A stretch of DNA of 64,000 nucleotides, from assembly GCF_035594125.1 (NCBI RefSeq), contig NC_087163.1, positions 1,565,001 through 1,629,000 on the forward strand, given 5' to 3'. A program made the position numbers and the translations under genes. The DNA is from Scylla paramamosain (lineage: Eukaryota > Arthropoda > Malacostraca > Decapoda > Portunidae). This document shows positions 50,699 through 62,603 of the stretch, one piece after another (within the stretch, counting starts at the first letter, position 1; the number at the start of each line of letters is the position of its first letter). The notes under the pieces were generated by a model that was given only the letters and a program-made list of their open reading frames with translations, was not told the DNA's origin and ran no database searches.

Positions 50699-50787
<89 letters not shown>
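50699..50787. repeat. (CT)n microsatellite
   Basis: Perfect array of 89 bp. Confidence 0.97.
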
Positions 50788-50791
<4 letters not shown>

Positions 50792-50894
50792 ATATCCCGG
50801 CCAATATTTGCTCCTCCTCCTCCTACTTCCTTTAATACTGTTTTGAAATTCTAGTTCCTCCTTGTCGAGTGTTTGTGTGCGGTTCCTCTTCCTT

Positions 50895-51026
50895 CTCCTC
50901 CTCCTCCTCCTCCTCCTCCTCCTCCTCCTCCTCCTCCTCCTCCTCCTCCTCCTCCTCCTCCTCCTCGCTAAGATATCTTCCTCTTTTACCGACTTTTTTT
51001 TTCCGTCTCACTTAACCTCCTTCCTA

Positions 51027-51062
<36 letters not shown>
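50895..51062. repeat. (CTC)n and (CT)n in pyrimidine-rich DNA
   Basis: Perfect (CTC)n of 72 bp at 50895-50966 and (CT)n of 33 bp at 51030-51062. The 139-codon poly-leucine frame across it is compositional. Confidence 0.95.
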
Positions 51063-51067
<5 letters not shown>

Positions 51068-51336
51068 GGAAGTATTATTAGTTATTTTCTTATATATATT
51101 TTTTCCCCTTTTCCCATTTTTCTCCGGTAACTTTTCATATGTCCTTTTCACTTCATTCTATTTCCTCGAGTTCTTATTTACTTTTTTTTTATACATACTC
51201 TTTTACCGTTCTGTATTTATTTGCTTTTTTCAAATATTTTTCCTCTTATCAATCTTATTAATCTCACTATGTATACGGTAATTTTCTTGTTCTGTTACCA
51301 CTTCCTTATGTTATTTTATCTGGAACTCATATTGAC

Positions 51337-51368
51337 AGATAGATAGATGGATAGATAGATAGATAGAG
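51337..51368. repeat. Short (GATA)n
   Basis: GATA units with one GATG variant. Confidence 0.85.
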
Positions 51369-51420
51369 AGAGCAAGGTTTCAAGACATTTCTCCTAATTC
51401 TAGATATCCTCTTGAAACAA

Positions 51421-51798
51421 TTATCTTTTGGGAATGGCGACTTCACTGGGCACTTCTTTTTCGTCGTCCTTTTGATAAGTAGACAGACGCAAACACTTGT
51501 CTTCTATTTTCACTTCTAATCGTCTTTTCGTTCCCTCTGCGTGTCTATTTGATTTACTTGCGTTTATTTTCGTGTCTCGTCGGCCCTCGCTCGTGAAAGG
51601 AAGCCGTAACGAGCTGATATAATTGGAGGCATTCCCGTGCACTTCTCTAACGACGGGCATTTCCTGGGATGTTGGAAGGGAAATGTGATATCGTGTGTTC
51701 TCCTGACGTGAAGGACAAGAACGAAAGAAGAAGGATGAAGAAGCTATAGAATGTTGACTGGTATGAGCGTTACGCAAAGGTAGACGTGAGGAGATCAA
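51421..51798 (-). CDS. Candidate 125-codon hydrophilic open frame, unassigned
   Basis: The minus frame is free of repeats and is the only sizeable open frame over this interval. Its C-terminal half is charged and protein-like, for example KRRLEVKIEDKCLRLSTYQK, ending in VPSEVAIPKR before a TAA stop. The first methionine is at 51798. No catalytic motif or named domain was recognised, and no splice pair or promoter was found. It may be a terminal exon, a small gene, a transposon remnant or chance. Confidence 0.22.
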   Translation of the reverse strand: MISSRLPLRNAHTSQHSIASSSFFFRSCPSRQENTRYHISLPTSQEMPVVREVHGNASNYISSLRLPFTSEGRRDTKINASKSNRHAEGTKRRLEVKIEDKCLRLSTYQKDDEKEVPSEVAIPKR

Positions 51799-52080
51799 CT
51801 GGAATTGACCGTGTATATTCAGTGACGCTTATGTGACGTGGTAGAGAAGACGTGGTGTGATGGAGTGACGGGAGTGAAGGAGAGAAAGGAAATAAACAAG
51901 AATTAAGTGGAAATAAAGGATGGACTTGAATGATGGGGTTTTGGAGTGTTTTCTCTTGTGTTTTATCGTGTAGGGGAGCAATAGCCACTAGTGGAAGGAG
52001 AGTGTTTGGTCTGTACAGCATTAAAAGGAGTGGCAGGGAAGTGCGTGTATTCCTGATGGCGATCTTGGCTACACTGCCGC

Positions 52081-52083
<3 letters not shown>

Positions 52084-52131
<48 letters not shown>
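52084..52131. repeat. (GT)n microsatellite
   Basis: Perfect array of about 48 bp. Confidence 0.96.
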
Positions 52132-52134
<3 letters not shown>

Positions 52135-53529
52135 GGGGGAGTCTCGGGGTCAACAGGTGACCTTCCAGACTCAGGTGAGGTATGCTGGGGTCAGGAGGTC
52201 AATAATTAACCGTTTTTCATGTTGGTGAAGGTCAACGTTAAGGCAAAATGTCAGGCGTGGGTCGGTCTGATTACTGGTTGGTGTGGCGGCCGCTGGGTGG
52301 CGCCGCGGGGCTGGGGTCATTGAGTGTGACATCTTATTGAGAGTTGTAGAGAGAGCTGCTCGTTCTGCTGTGTGGTGTTGTGTGCTGGCGGCCGAGAGCT
52401 TCAGAATAGGGGTTTGATGAATGTGGTGGTTACAACGGTTGTGGTGGTAATTATCATTGTTGTTGTTGGTGGTGCTTGTGGTGGTAGCAGCAGTGGTCGT
52501 AGTAGGGGGGGTTCTCGATGGTGGTGTCAAGCCGCTCCCTCATGAAAGTCACTCAGTAGTTACACCTTCAGCAGACCGAGGGGCATGAGTCTGGAGGCCC
52601 TCATGAGCTCCACACGAGGCTCAGCACGCACCAAACACTGCTACCTGTGCAAGGGTCGTGGCCAGACTGAGACTCCTCCACTTTTTGCTGAAAAAGACAC
52701 GTGTTTTAAATACCAAATCAACACTGTGTCCCATAGCTAGCTCACGCGTCCACCCAGCCCGCACCCATAACAGTCACCCAGCCCCCAGCAGGTGACGGGG
52801 CTCGTGTGGGTGGCAGGTGGGCGGGAAGAGGACGGGAAAAGAACGGCTGCCCTCGACTGTAGGTCATTTCTCCGCTGGACTTCTCTCCTGGGTGGTGTTG
52901 TCACTTGGTGTTGCTTCAGTGCCTCGTGTGATGTGTTGTGGCTTTGTTCATTTCCAGGGTTGAGTGCCACGTGAAGATCAGCCTCTCCAGCTATACTTGG
53001 GCCGGGTTAAGTTTGGTCATGGTAGGTTATTCAGGTTTCCTTACCTGACCTATCCTCACGTAACAATGAACATAATCAGAACTAGTTTAGTCTAACGTAA
53101 CCTAACCAAACCGCTCCGAGTGTGGGTGAAGTGGCTGGCCTTGCCTTGTGGTGAGCGGCGTGTCTCCCAAGGTGGTGATATGTGAGGCGAGACAGCGAGT
53201 GTTTGCTTTGTTTCTCGCTCCGCCAGCCATTCCTTGTCCACACTGGAGTCGCCTTTGTCTTCCCCTCTGTGGCCGAGACCTGCAATGCATCACTTGGGAT
53301 TGCCTGAAAAAAAAAAGGATCAACAATTTGAAACTTTGGTTTTTCCCACAAGGATCTTCGTTTGTTAGGTGACGGCTGCACCGCCACTGAGTTTTGTCAA
53401 GGAGACACCCGCCGTGCAATGCATCACGCTTGCTGTCCAATCACTGGCGTGTCTTTTCTTCCTCGTATTGCGGCGACCCTCGGGAGTGTAGTGGTGGTGA
53501 CAGCCTGACTCGCCCGCCTCACCTGCTCT
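52132..53529. other. Unique sequence without a callable gene
   Basis: GGTGGT/TTGTTG words at 52425-52500. TAACGTAACCTAACC at 53093-53107 is a short telomere-like word. Frames of up to about 120 codons overlap on both strands with no domain. Confidence 0.45.
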
Positions 53530-53830
53530 GAAGGCGTACGTGCACTACAATACATAAACATGACTGATGAATAAACATGCAGTAAAGTAAACACATGCAC
53601 ATAGATAAACGCATATATACCGTAATACGTATTAACGCACTGATGGAGGTCCATTCAGTATCATACATGATTCATATACATAGAGAAACGTTCACTCATT
53701 ATAATGCATACAAACAGGTTGGTGGAAGTCCATGCAGTATAATACATAGCAGATGAACGTGTACGTACTTCATGATGCGTACACAGGTGGAGAACAGACG
53801 TACACAGCCAGCAATACGTACACACACACG
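53530..53830. repeat. Degenerate ~79-bp tandem repeat
   Basis: GATGGAGGTCCATTCAGTAT (53642) and GGTGGAAGTCCATGCAGTAT (53721) are 79 bp apart, and both continue into ATACAT-rich DNA with a CTTCATRATGC/CATTATAATGC block. Weaker related words (ACTACAATACATAAACATGA, AGCAATACGTACAC) lie on each side. Confidence 0.65.
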
Positions 53831-54340
53831 GGAGGAGGTGTGGGGGGGGGCGGTACTCGGCATGGTCACAGGTGTTTGGGCTTCAGGTGTTGCTGCACTT
53901 AACAGTCCCTCACAGGTGCAACTTAATCATGATTCCCAACAATTTTCTCTTTAAATTTCTCAGCGATCTTAGGAATTTTCAGCTACTTGGTAATATTTTT
54001 TTTCCGGAACGTTACTAAACACTCGCCTACTCACCGTCTTGCTTCCATTCTGAGCGTCACTAATTCCCTCGCGGATCCTGTATTGTAATCCTCATCAGCT
54101 TCCTCAAAAACCCTCCGCAACATTGCCCTCACTCCCAAGACCTTATTTTTTTTTCCTGGCAATTGATCGCACACTAAAACCTGAGCATTTCCACGTGATA
54201 CACTCGCCTGCAGCACTTAATACACCTCCGCCTAGTTATTAACGAAGGGATTACACATTTGTACCGGTGGAGCATATACAATAATAATACACGTGAAAAC
54301 ATGGTTGGTAGTTGTTTTGAACACTACTTAAGCACCGGAT

Positions 54341-54341
<1 letters not shown>
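53831..54341. other. Unique sequence, no feature seen
   Basis: No repeat family or exon-like structure recognised. Confidence 0.45.

Positions 54342-54412
<71 letters not shown>
54342..54412. repeat. (GA)n microsatellite
   Basis: Perfect array of 71 bp. Confidence 0.97.
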
Positions 54413-54414
<2 letters not shown>

Positions 54415-54492
54415 ACCAACAAAATTTGATTAATTACGTGTTTAATCCGTTTTCTATTATATTATCTCTGCATTATGCCAGATACCATCATT

Positions 54493-54494
<2 letters not shown>

Positions 54495-54550
<56 letters not shown>
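54495..54550. repeat. (CA)n microsatellite
   Basis: Perfect array of 56 bp. Confidence 0.96.
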
Positions 54551-54551
<1 letters not shown>

Positions 54552-54991
54552 TATATTTCCTCTAGTAAACATTGCGGTATTGACAATATTGAGGGAATTG
54601 ACTGCAATATTTCTGAAACCGATACAGGCACAAAGGGCGGAGGGGCGAGGCGTCAGGGCGTCAGTGTCAGCGCTCCGACGGCCTTTCCTTCATGTTGTGG
54701 TGACCTTTGAACAACTCTGAGCTCCGAACACCCAGTCTGCGTATTTCAGCATTTTTATGGCAAGAGCGAACACAAGCTGACCTATTCGCTGGCAGTTCAT
54801 GCTTTAGTTTTATTTATAGAATTTTTTTTTATTTAAGCTGTAACATTTTAGTTTGTTGTTCAGAGTTTTGTCATTAGTGTGTTTCAAAACTGTGTGATTC
54901 ATGCGCCGCTGATGGATGGCGGACGGTGTGGCGGTAAATGGAACAGTGTGGATGATGTGGATGCGTGTGTGGTGGTTATGATTGTCATTAT

Positions 54992-55345
54992 TAGAACATG
55001 AGAACAAGGGAAGCTACGAGGAGGCATCTGGTGTTACGTGTGGCAGTCCCTGAATAAAAGAAACCTACTTATGTCCGCCTATCATTCCTGTCCACAAAGG
55101 TATATAATGTTCGTTTGAAGTGCCGTGTTGTCACAGTACTAACAGTGACTAAGTCTGTTCCAGTAACTTGCCTCTCTGAGAATAAATTGCTTCCTATAAG
55201 TTTTTAAATCAACCTTTTTTCATACTTGAACTCGTTACTTCTTCTATCGTGATTACTGACCATGAAGAGTTTATCTATTTCACCCTTGGTATATTCCCCT
55301 GTGCCACTTTTATACCTCTGTCACATCCACTCTTCATTTTAATTG
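54992..55345. mobile_element. Decayed copy of a dispersed decapod repeat
   Basis: AGAACATGAGAACAAGGGAA, then CGTGTGGCAGTCCCTG and CCGCCTATCATTCCTGTCCA, with later AGTAACTTGCCTCTCTGAGA and TTCTATCGTGATTACTGA, follow the order of a repeat that I recall as very abundant in crab and shrimp genomes. The known copies begin AGAACATAAGAA and continue with GGCAGTCCCTGTATGAAAC. Class (SINE or LINE tail) is not determinable here. This copy is diverged and non-coding. Confidence 0.65.
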
Positions 55346-55462
55346 ACAGCTAACATTTCACTGCTAACGACACTTTTTACTTCATTTGAGTAACCTTATA
55401 CCTTTTTACTAAGCAAAGATGATACAATAATCACTAAAAGATTTGAGCTACATTAATATTAA

Positions 55463-55534
55463 CCTTTCAGTGTTAGTGATGTCTTGTGAAATCATACTCC
55501 AAACATTTAAGGGAATTTAGTGACAGCCAAGCGG
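55463..55534. mobile_element. TTAA-flanked MITE 2 (piggyBac-like, 72 bp)
   Basis: TTAA at 55459-55462 and 55535-55538 bound a 72-bp segment. CCTTTCAGTGTTAGTGA at the left and the reverse complement of the right end, CCGCTTGGCTGTCACTA, form an imperfect inverted repeat related to a CCCTTTGGCTGTCA-type terminus. Confidence 0.5.
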
Positions 55535-55538
55535 TTAA

Positions 55539-55984
55539 GAACAGTACAATCAAAAGGATTATCCAAAATTATGAGAAAGGACAAAATTATGACTGTAATA
55601 TTTGGGGATTGACAATTTCTATAGGCGTTTTTCTTTAGCCTATTGTTGCCCCTGGCCGGAGTCCCTCTTACATGAAAATAAATGAAGCTACAAGGATGAA
55701 AATGCACATAAGAGTGGACGAAGTATAGAAACCTGGGCAACAAATGAAAGCAAAAACACAAACCCAGAGTAATACAAATGTGAGCTTGAGTTAAGGAAAA
55801 AATAACAAAATTCACCTAATGTAAAGAGATAAACATAGATCACTGAATACGATAATGAAATAAAAATGTTAAATGAGAGACAAGGTGTTACAGGCTTTGA
55901 AATAATTACAGCGGTACTGGAAAAGTGTTTATGATATTTATAGTTTTTTGTACAGTGCTTTGTTTATACCTGTCAGTACGGTTC
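55539..55984. other. Unique AT-rich sequence, no feature seen
   Basis: A 102-codon minus frame (55507-55815) shows no domain. Confidence 0.4.
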
Positions 55985-55998
55985 GTGTGTGTGTGTGT

Positions 55999-56053
<55 letters not shown>
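55985..56053. repeat. (GT)n microsatellite
   Basis: About 69 bp with one A interruption, passing into GTGTGA units. Confidence 0.96.
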
Positions 56054-56055
<2 letters not shown>

Positions 56056-56211
56056 TGTGAGTGTGACTCGTGTTTTATGGGAAAAATGTGTAAATTTATT
56101 CCAGATGAAGATTTATGAGGCAGTGAGCTGTGTGTCTATTTGTATATTTACTTAATTCAATTATTTGGCTGGTCTGTTATCTAGTTAGCTTATTTTGTTT
56201 AGTATGGTAAG

Positions 56212-56385
<174 letters not shown>

Positions 56386-56494
56386 ACCCTCCCTCCACAC
56401 ACACACACAAACACACTTAACCATTACAAGTCTACGCTCCATTAAACTCCAGATTCATTAATAAAGTTCCCTCGCCACACTACACCACACCAGG

Positions 56495-56496
<2 letters not shown>

Positions 56497-56548
<52 letters not shown>
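56497..56548. repeat. (CA)n microsatellite
   Basis: Perfect array of 52 bp, in C/A-rich DNA that continues to about 56570. Confidence 0.96.
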
Positions 56549-56550
<2 letters not shown>

Positions 56551-56570
56551 CAACACCAACACCTACACAC

Positions 56571-57228
56571 CAGCTGAAAACAACACATTACATGATATCA
56601 TCCACACTCAGTCCACAATTATCATCACGCCTCCCACGGACATTGCAGCCTCGCACGTTAAAATTCCCCAGCATGTCCCTCGGCCTCACGCTGCTTCGTT
56701 TGCTCAAATAATGAAGGCAGTGAAGCGGCGCGGTGCCCTGGGAGGCTTGTGTCTGCGTGATGGATGAGTGAATGGATGAACGCACGGATGACTGACCTCG
56801 CGTAGCTGCTCACTGGTGTCTCGTGGATGTTGTGTGGTTAGGCAGTGGTGGAAGTTGACGTCACCGGTATTGGTGGTGGTAATGCAGAAGTGTTTTCCTG
56901 CTAGGTGACTCCCTGTTCAGTTTTGTAATCCTTTCTGGATAATTGGTGATAGGATGGTCGTGTAATTTTACGTCACTGGTGGTTGCAGAGTGTTAGCAGC
57001 TTGGTCGTGGCAATACAGACGTGTTTTCGTGTTAGATGATTCCCTGTCCAGCTTCCGTGTTCCTGGCAGTGCGGGAGACAAAATAAAGGACACCGGAGAT
57101 AGGAAAAATCATCGCTCTAAAAATCGGGGGAATACCAGGTGAGAAAATAGAGGAGCAAATATAGTAAAGGAGGACAGCGAAAAAGAGAAGGAAGCCGTTG
57201 GAAAGAATGAATCTCTGACGTTTATCCA
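56571..57228. other. Unique sequence, no feature seen
   Basis: TGGTGG-rich words near 56840-56880. No gene recognised. Confidence 0.45.
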
Positions 57229-57435
57229 GTCCTGTATTTTGAAACTCTTGGGAATCTCATAAGAACTGCTTTCAAAGGATACAGGGATGATTAATCGGGT
57301 GCTCATGTTTTTTTTTCCCTCAGTGTTGCGGAATAATTATTAAACGACTACTAGAATTATGGAAACAACCTTGAAGAAGCTCATGAATTTTCACTAGCGC
57401 CTGTGAAAAATAGTTAAGGTTTGACGCAGAAACAA
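57229..57435 (+). mobile_element. Inverted-repeat MITE family, copy H (decayed)
   Basis: GTCCTGTATTTTGAAACTCT at the left end, then CTTTCAAAGGATACAGGGAT, GATTAATCGGGTGCTC and CTAGAATTATGGAAACAACC follow the family order. A GGTTTGACGCAGAAAC near the right matches the GGTGCGGCGCAGAAG block. Orientation matches copies A, D and E. Confidence 0.62.
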
Positions 57436-57955
57436 TTAAGAATGCTGTTTAATGTGAGACTTCAGGCTGTGTGCTGCTGTTAGTACTAGCTTCATTGTGG
57501 TCCCTTTGATGAGCGTGGCTGGGGTTTCTCTCCTATATAATGTGAAAGAGAGACTGCTTCACTGCTCCTTTGTTCAATCTATATTCCCAGCTGCAGGGTG
57601 GTGCTATGAATTTAAATTACTCTTATCAATGCTTATGTGATGCGGTGCTTCTTAAAGGGACAGGGGTGGGAAGTGGTGAGGTGGGTCTTTTCGTCTTCCC
57701 TGGTACTTGCTGGGGTGTGGCAGTCTTGACCCTTATACGGCACTTGCTATTCGAATGACTGACTTGAAAATACAACTGCTTCTTTTCCTGTCAGTGGTGT
57801 CTTTCGAAAACTTAAAGAGTCACAGCTGAGTCAAAGGGTGATGGAGGAACAGCGCCTGGGGATCAACCCCCGTCTTCCACACACACGAGGCTCAGACCAC
57901 AGTGATGGAATCCTTGCCTTCCTTACTCACTTTGCTCGTCCACCCACTGCTAACC
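57436..57955. other. Unique sequence, no feature seen
   Basis: GTCAAAGGGTGATGG at 57832-57846 resembles a decayed piggyBac-like right end but has no partner. Confidence 0.4.
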
Positions 57956-57959
57956 TCAA

Positions 57960-58165
57960 CCCTTTGACTGCCACTTGGTACACTATCCCTAATTGCTAAC
58001 CACTCTGAGACATCTTCACTTGTTCTGCAGCCGCATCCAATCTTTGAACTGGGAAAAAAATTGCAAAATGTATTCTTTTTCATCTCTAACTTTCTTGTAG
58101 ATGCTGATAAAGACCTCACGCATTGCTTCTGGTGCTGCTGATTGTTTCGTGGCTCTAGGAAAGGG
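57960..58165. mobile_element. TTAA-flanked MITE 3 (piggyBac-like, 206 bp)
   Basis: CCCTTTGACTGCC follows TCAA (a one-base change from TTAA) at 57956-57959. The right end CTAGGAAAGGG is followed by intact TTAA at 58166-58169. The shared inverted terminus is CCCTTT. The interior (ATTGCTAACCACTCTGAGAC, CATCCAATCTTTGAACTG, GTAGATGCTGATAAAGACC) looks well preserved, and I recall closely similar copies in crab genomes. It has no coding capacity. Confidence 0.72.
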
Positions 58166-58169
58166 TTAA

Positions 58170-58530
58170 TTCCAGCTGCTCCACACTCCTTTCACTCCAC
58201 CCTTCACTCTTCTCACTTCCACACTACTACAACTCCTGCCTTCCCTCCATCTGCAACACAGTTAACACACTTTCCCATTCCACACTGCTACTCATTACTA
58301 ACCACGCCTTCCCTCACTCACTTCCCTTCTCTCAGTCTTCTCCGCCTACTGTCCTCCCCTTCTCACTAACACTCCTTGCGTTCTTCACTAGTACTCGTTC
58401 CTTCACTGCAGGTTTCCGCATCTCTCATTCACTCCTTACATCTCCTAACATCTCTCACTCCTTACTTCACTCTTCACCAACGTTCCCCTTCACCAGACCT
58501 CCCTCACCTCACTTCCTCGCCTCGCCGCAG
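58170..58530. repeat. C/T-rich tract with TCACTC/CTTCACT words
   Basis: CTCACTTCC and CACTCCTT words recur irregularly. Confidence 0.7.
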
Positions 58531-58826
58531 CCATCTATAGCCTTTCACTCCCCGAACAGCTCTCACGGGGAACATAAAGTCGCCGCGCCGTTCAGTGCCT
58601 TCCCTGTCCTCATCCCCGTTTGCTGGCTGGGTCCGGGGCCTCCACTGGCGATAAAACACAAAGAGAGAGTTACACAGGGGGAGGCGACCGAACCCTGCTT
58701 TCAACCCAATCTAGAAGTTCCCTCTTGGTTCAAAGGTTTATTTGAAGTGGGTCTCCAGATTCCGCCTCGGGAACTGACACCTGAGCCCCAACTTCGCTAA
58801 ATTGCTCGCGGAGGAGGAGAGGGCAT

Positions 58827-58828
<2 letters not shown>

Positions 58829-58872
<44 letters not shown>
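58829..58872. repeat. (GT)n microsatellite
   Basis: Perfect array of 44 bp followed by GGT units. Confidence 0.95.
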
Positions 58873-58877
<5 letters not shown>

Positions 58878-59037
58878 AGATGGTGGTGGTGATGATGGTG
58901 GTAGTGTGTGCAAGAGTGAGTGATGGGAAGTGTATGGGTGTTAGTTCTGCTTACTCATATGTGAATTCATCCAGCCGGACACTCACCGTTTAGCGTGGGT
59001 GGTGTGCTGTGGGTGTGTCGCTTGGGTACCTTGCTTG

Positions 59038-59040
<3 letters not shown>

Positions 59041-59107
<67 letters not shown>
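59041..59107. repeat. (GA)n microsatellite
   Basis: Perfect array of 67 bp. Confidence 0.97.
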
Positions 59108-59110
<3 letters not shown>

Positions 59111-59550
59111 GTCACGTGCCTTTCTTTATGACATGGCCGCCAGGGGGACAAGAGAGCGCCCCTTTACGTGGAGTTTTCCCTTTACCTCCCATTAACTGCT
59201 ATCCTCTCCCGGACTCCTCGTGCAGTATTCCCTTTCATCCTAACATATTTTTCCTTCCTTCTCCCTCTCTCTCACAGTCCCGGCAGACCACTCCCCCGCT
59301 CTATCACTTCGCCTCACATTGTCTGAATCCATTTGTCCAGCCCTCTCTGGCCTCCCTTCACTCCCTGCGTCGGCTTTTCTTGCTTGTCTCTGATTCTTCC
59401 CTTGTCCCGCCCCTCCCCCGCATTTGTTTACTGCGAATGATTACACGAGGGGGAGCGACGAGTGGGCGAGGAAAAGTTATACATTCACTTGGGTAATTCA
59501 CGTGATGGTTTTCCAGGGTTTTCCGAGGGGATTTTAAGAGTCTCTCATCG
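59108..59550. other. Unique sequence, C/T-rich in part
   Basis: No gene recognised. The 165-codon plus frame over it begins inside the (GA)n array. Confidence 0.45.
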
Positions 59551-59632
59551 ACGTGTGTGTGTGTGTGTGGGTGGGTGGCTGGATGGGTGTGTGTGTATGT
59601 GTGTGTGTGTGGGTAGGTGGGTGTGTGGGTAG

Positions 59633-59693
<61 letters not shown>
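59551..59693. repeat. (GT)n with GGGT variants
   Basis: GTGTGG and GGTGGGT variants at 59551-59635, then perfect (GT)n to 59693. Confidence 0.95.
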
Positions 59694-59695
<2 letters not shown>

Positions 59696-60245
59696 GCTGC
59701 TGCACATTTATGAATTCCGGAAGGTAATGAAAGGTGAGATGTGTGTGTGTTTGGGAAGAGCTGCACGCAACACGCCCCACCACCGCCCCAGGATAGCCTA
59801 TGGGTGAAGGAGTCTCCGTGGTGGTGACGCGCCCTCGTTATGCAGTTACAACAGAGACAACGCGAACAGTCAGTCAGACAGAAAGACGCGGGACATTTCC
59901 TGCGAGGCGCTGACGTGCTGCCGGCAGGGCGCGGGTTGCCCCGGCGCTCAGAGCCCGGGTGGTGGGCTGGTCATAGCTGCCACTCCCTTCCCTCCCTCAT
60001 AGGATACAGGATGCGGGCAGACCTTGCCAGAACTCGCCAAAAATGCTTGGAATGCAATACAAAGAGTGTAGCAAAGCACTGATGAAATAATAAAAGTCCT
60101 ACATACACACATACACACACGAGCGCTGTATTGCTCCCTGGGGTTCAGTGTGTGCTTTGTTTTTGTAAACGATGTGTTCGCATTTTAGATATTATACAGG
60201 AAAAAAAATACCAGAGCCTTAAAAAGAAAGAGATAAAGAGATAGA
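59694..60245. other. Unique sequence, no feature seen
   Basis: No gene or repeat family recognised. Confidence 0.4.
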
Positions 60246-60248
60246 TCA

Positions 60249-61517
<1,269 letters not shown>

Positions 61518-61560
<43 letters not shown>

Positions 61561-61568
61561 TGTGTGTG
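61518..61568. repeat. (GT)n microsatellite
   Basis: About 51 bp with one TTT interruption near the right end. Confidence 0.95.
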
Positions 61569-61618
61569 CGCTGCAGGTCACTTTCCTCCGTTTAAATCAT
61601 CGCAAGAACTAGGTGTAC

Positions 61619-61717
61619 CTGTTCTTCGGTCTTCCCGATGAACATCTGGTCTTCGTCCCTCCCCTCGTCACGGTCCGCCCTCGCTGTGTGCCACCGCTCC
61701 TCACTGACGCGCTCCAT
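61619..61717 (-). CDS. Candidate first coding exon, 33 codons, unassigned
   Basis: On the minus strand an ATG in a GGAACATGG context (A at 61717) opens 33 codons. These run from MERVSEERWHTARADRDEGR to a FIGKTEEQ end at CAG|GTACAC, a good donor with exon phase 0. Codons are rich in charged residues, unlike the S/L/P-rich chance frames nearby. The minus frame stays open upstream to 61786 and 13 codons past the donor. No family was recognised; a downstream exon, to the left, was not found. Confidence 0.22.
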
Positions 61718-62059
61718 GTTCCGTGAGGGAGAGACCCATGCGAATTGGTGTTGAGAGCATATTTTCAGAGGCCACTGTGTTGCCACGGCCAGGATGGAAT
61801 TGTTTTTAGTCTTGATCTTAGTGTCTTCTCATCGCCTCGCTCTAAACACTCAAGGACCGGTGTGTGGCGCGGCCCGCAGCCAGCCGTTGTTTACCGGAAG
61901 CCAAAACAAAACATTACTGGCGAGTCCAGTTGATGCAGGTCTGATTTGTGGGTAACTTTTTGATTAATTACTAAAATGTTGACTTTATATGATCTGCATG
62001 TTATTTCCTCCATATGTTTATTTACTTATTCTAATTGCACATAATACCCATGTGCTCAG

Positions 62060-62350
62060 CGTGGGGGGTAGCGGCAGGCGGCAGGGTGCGCCGAGCAGGA
62101 CCTACACACGGGGCGGGGCGGGGCGGGAACAAGCTGTCGCGGCCGCAGGATATCGGGTCCTGACGCGAGGCTGCGGGGCTGGGGCGATATTGAGTCGCCG
62201 GCTGTGAAAACTGTGTTATCTGGGCCCGATATCAACGCCCGTCCGGGAGAGCGAGCAGCGGATGGGCGGCGCCGCGCCACCCACTGCGATGCCCCGTCCC
62301 GTCCCGACCCACCCGTCAGCCCCTCCCGCCGCGCCCATCATGTATAAATA
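62060..62350. promoter_or_regulatory. CpG-rich island with G-run motif and TATA-like box
   Basis: GC-rich, CpG-dense DNA. GGGGCGGGGCGGGGCGGG at about 62109-62126 fits a G-quadruplex or GC-box array. GGATATCGGGTCC (about 62149) and GGGCCCGATATC (about 62222) form a ~12-bp inverted repeat 60 bp apart. TGTATAAATAA at 62341-62351 is a TATA-like box on the plus strand at the island edge. A promoter is inferred from these together; no initiator or transcript evidence is visible. Confidence 0.3.
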
Positions 62351-62384
62351 ACGATCGAAAAACAGATAGCAATTCACGCCTACA

Positions 62385-62603
62385 ATGATAAGGAGAGAGG
62401 AAGAAGAGTCGGGATCCGATAAGGCGGCGGGAGACTCGTTGGAAACACATCATTCATCCATTATGAAGGATGCGTGTGTTGATCAGCAGCGGGGGCGGCG
62501 GCGATGGTGGCGGAGACTGGTGGTGGTAGTGGTGGTGGTGGCGGCGGCGGCGGCGGAAGTGATGATGGTCGTTGGAGAAAAGATGAGACCCCGGAGACGA
62601 TAA
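62385..62603 (+). other. 72-codon open frame downstream of the TATA-like box, doubtful
   Basis: The frame begins MIRREEEESGSDKAAGDSLE about 35 bp after the TATA-like box and later reads a (GGT)(GGC) run as VVVVVVVAAAAA, ending in MRPRRR. A gene start here would leave an unusually short 5' UTR. No family recognised. Confidence 0.12.
62515..62556. repeat. (GGT)n(GGC)n trinucleotide run
   Basis: GGT units with a TAG variant pass into five GGC units. Confidence 0.88.
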
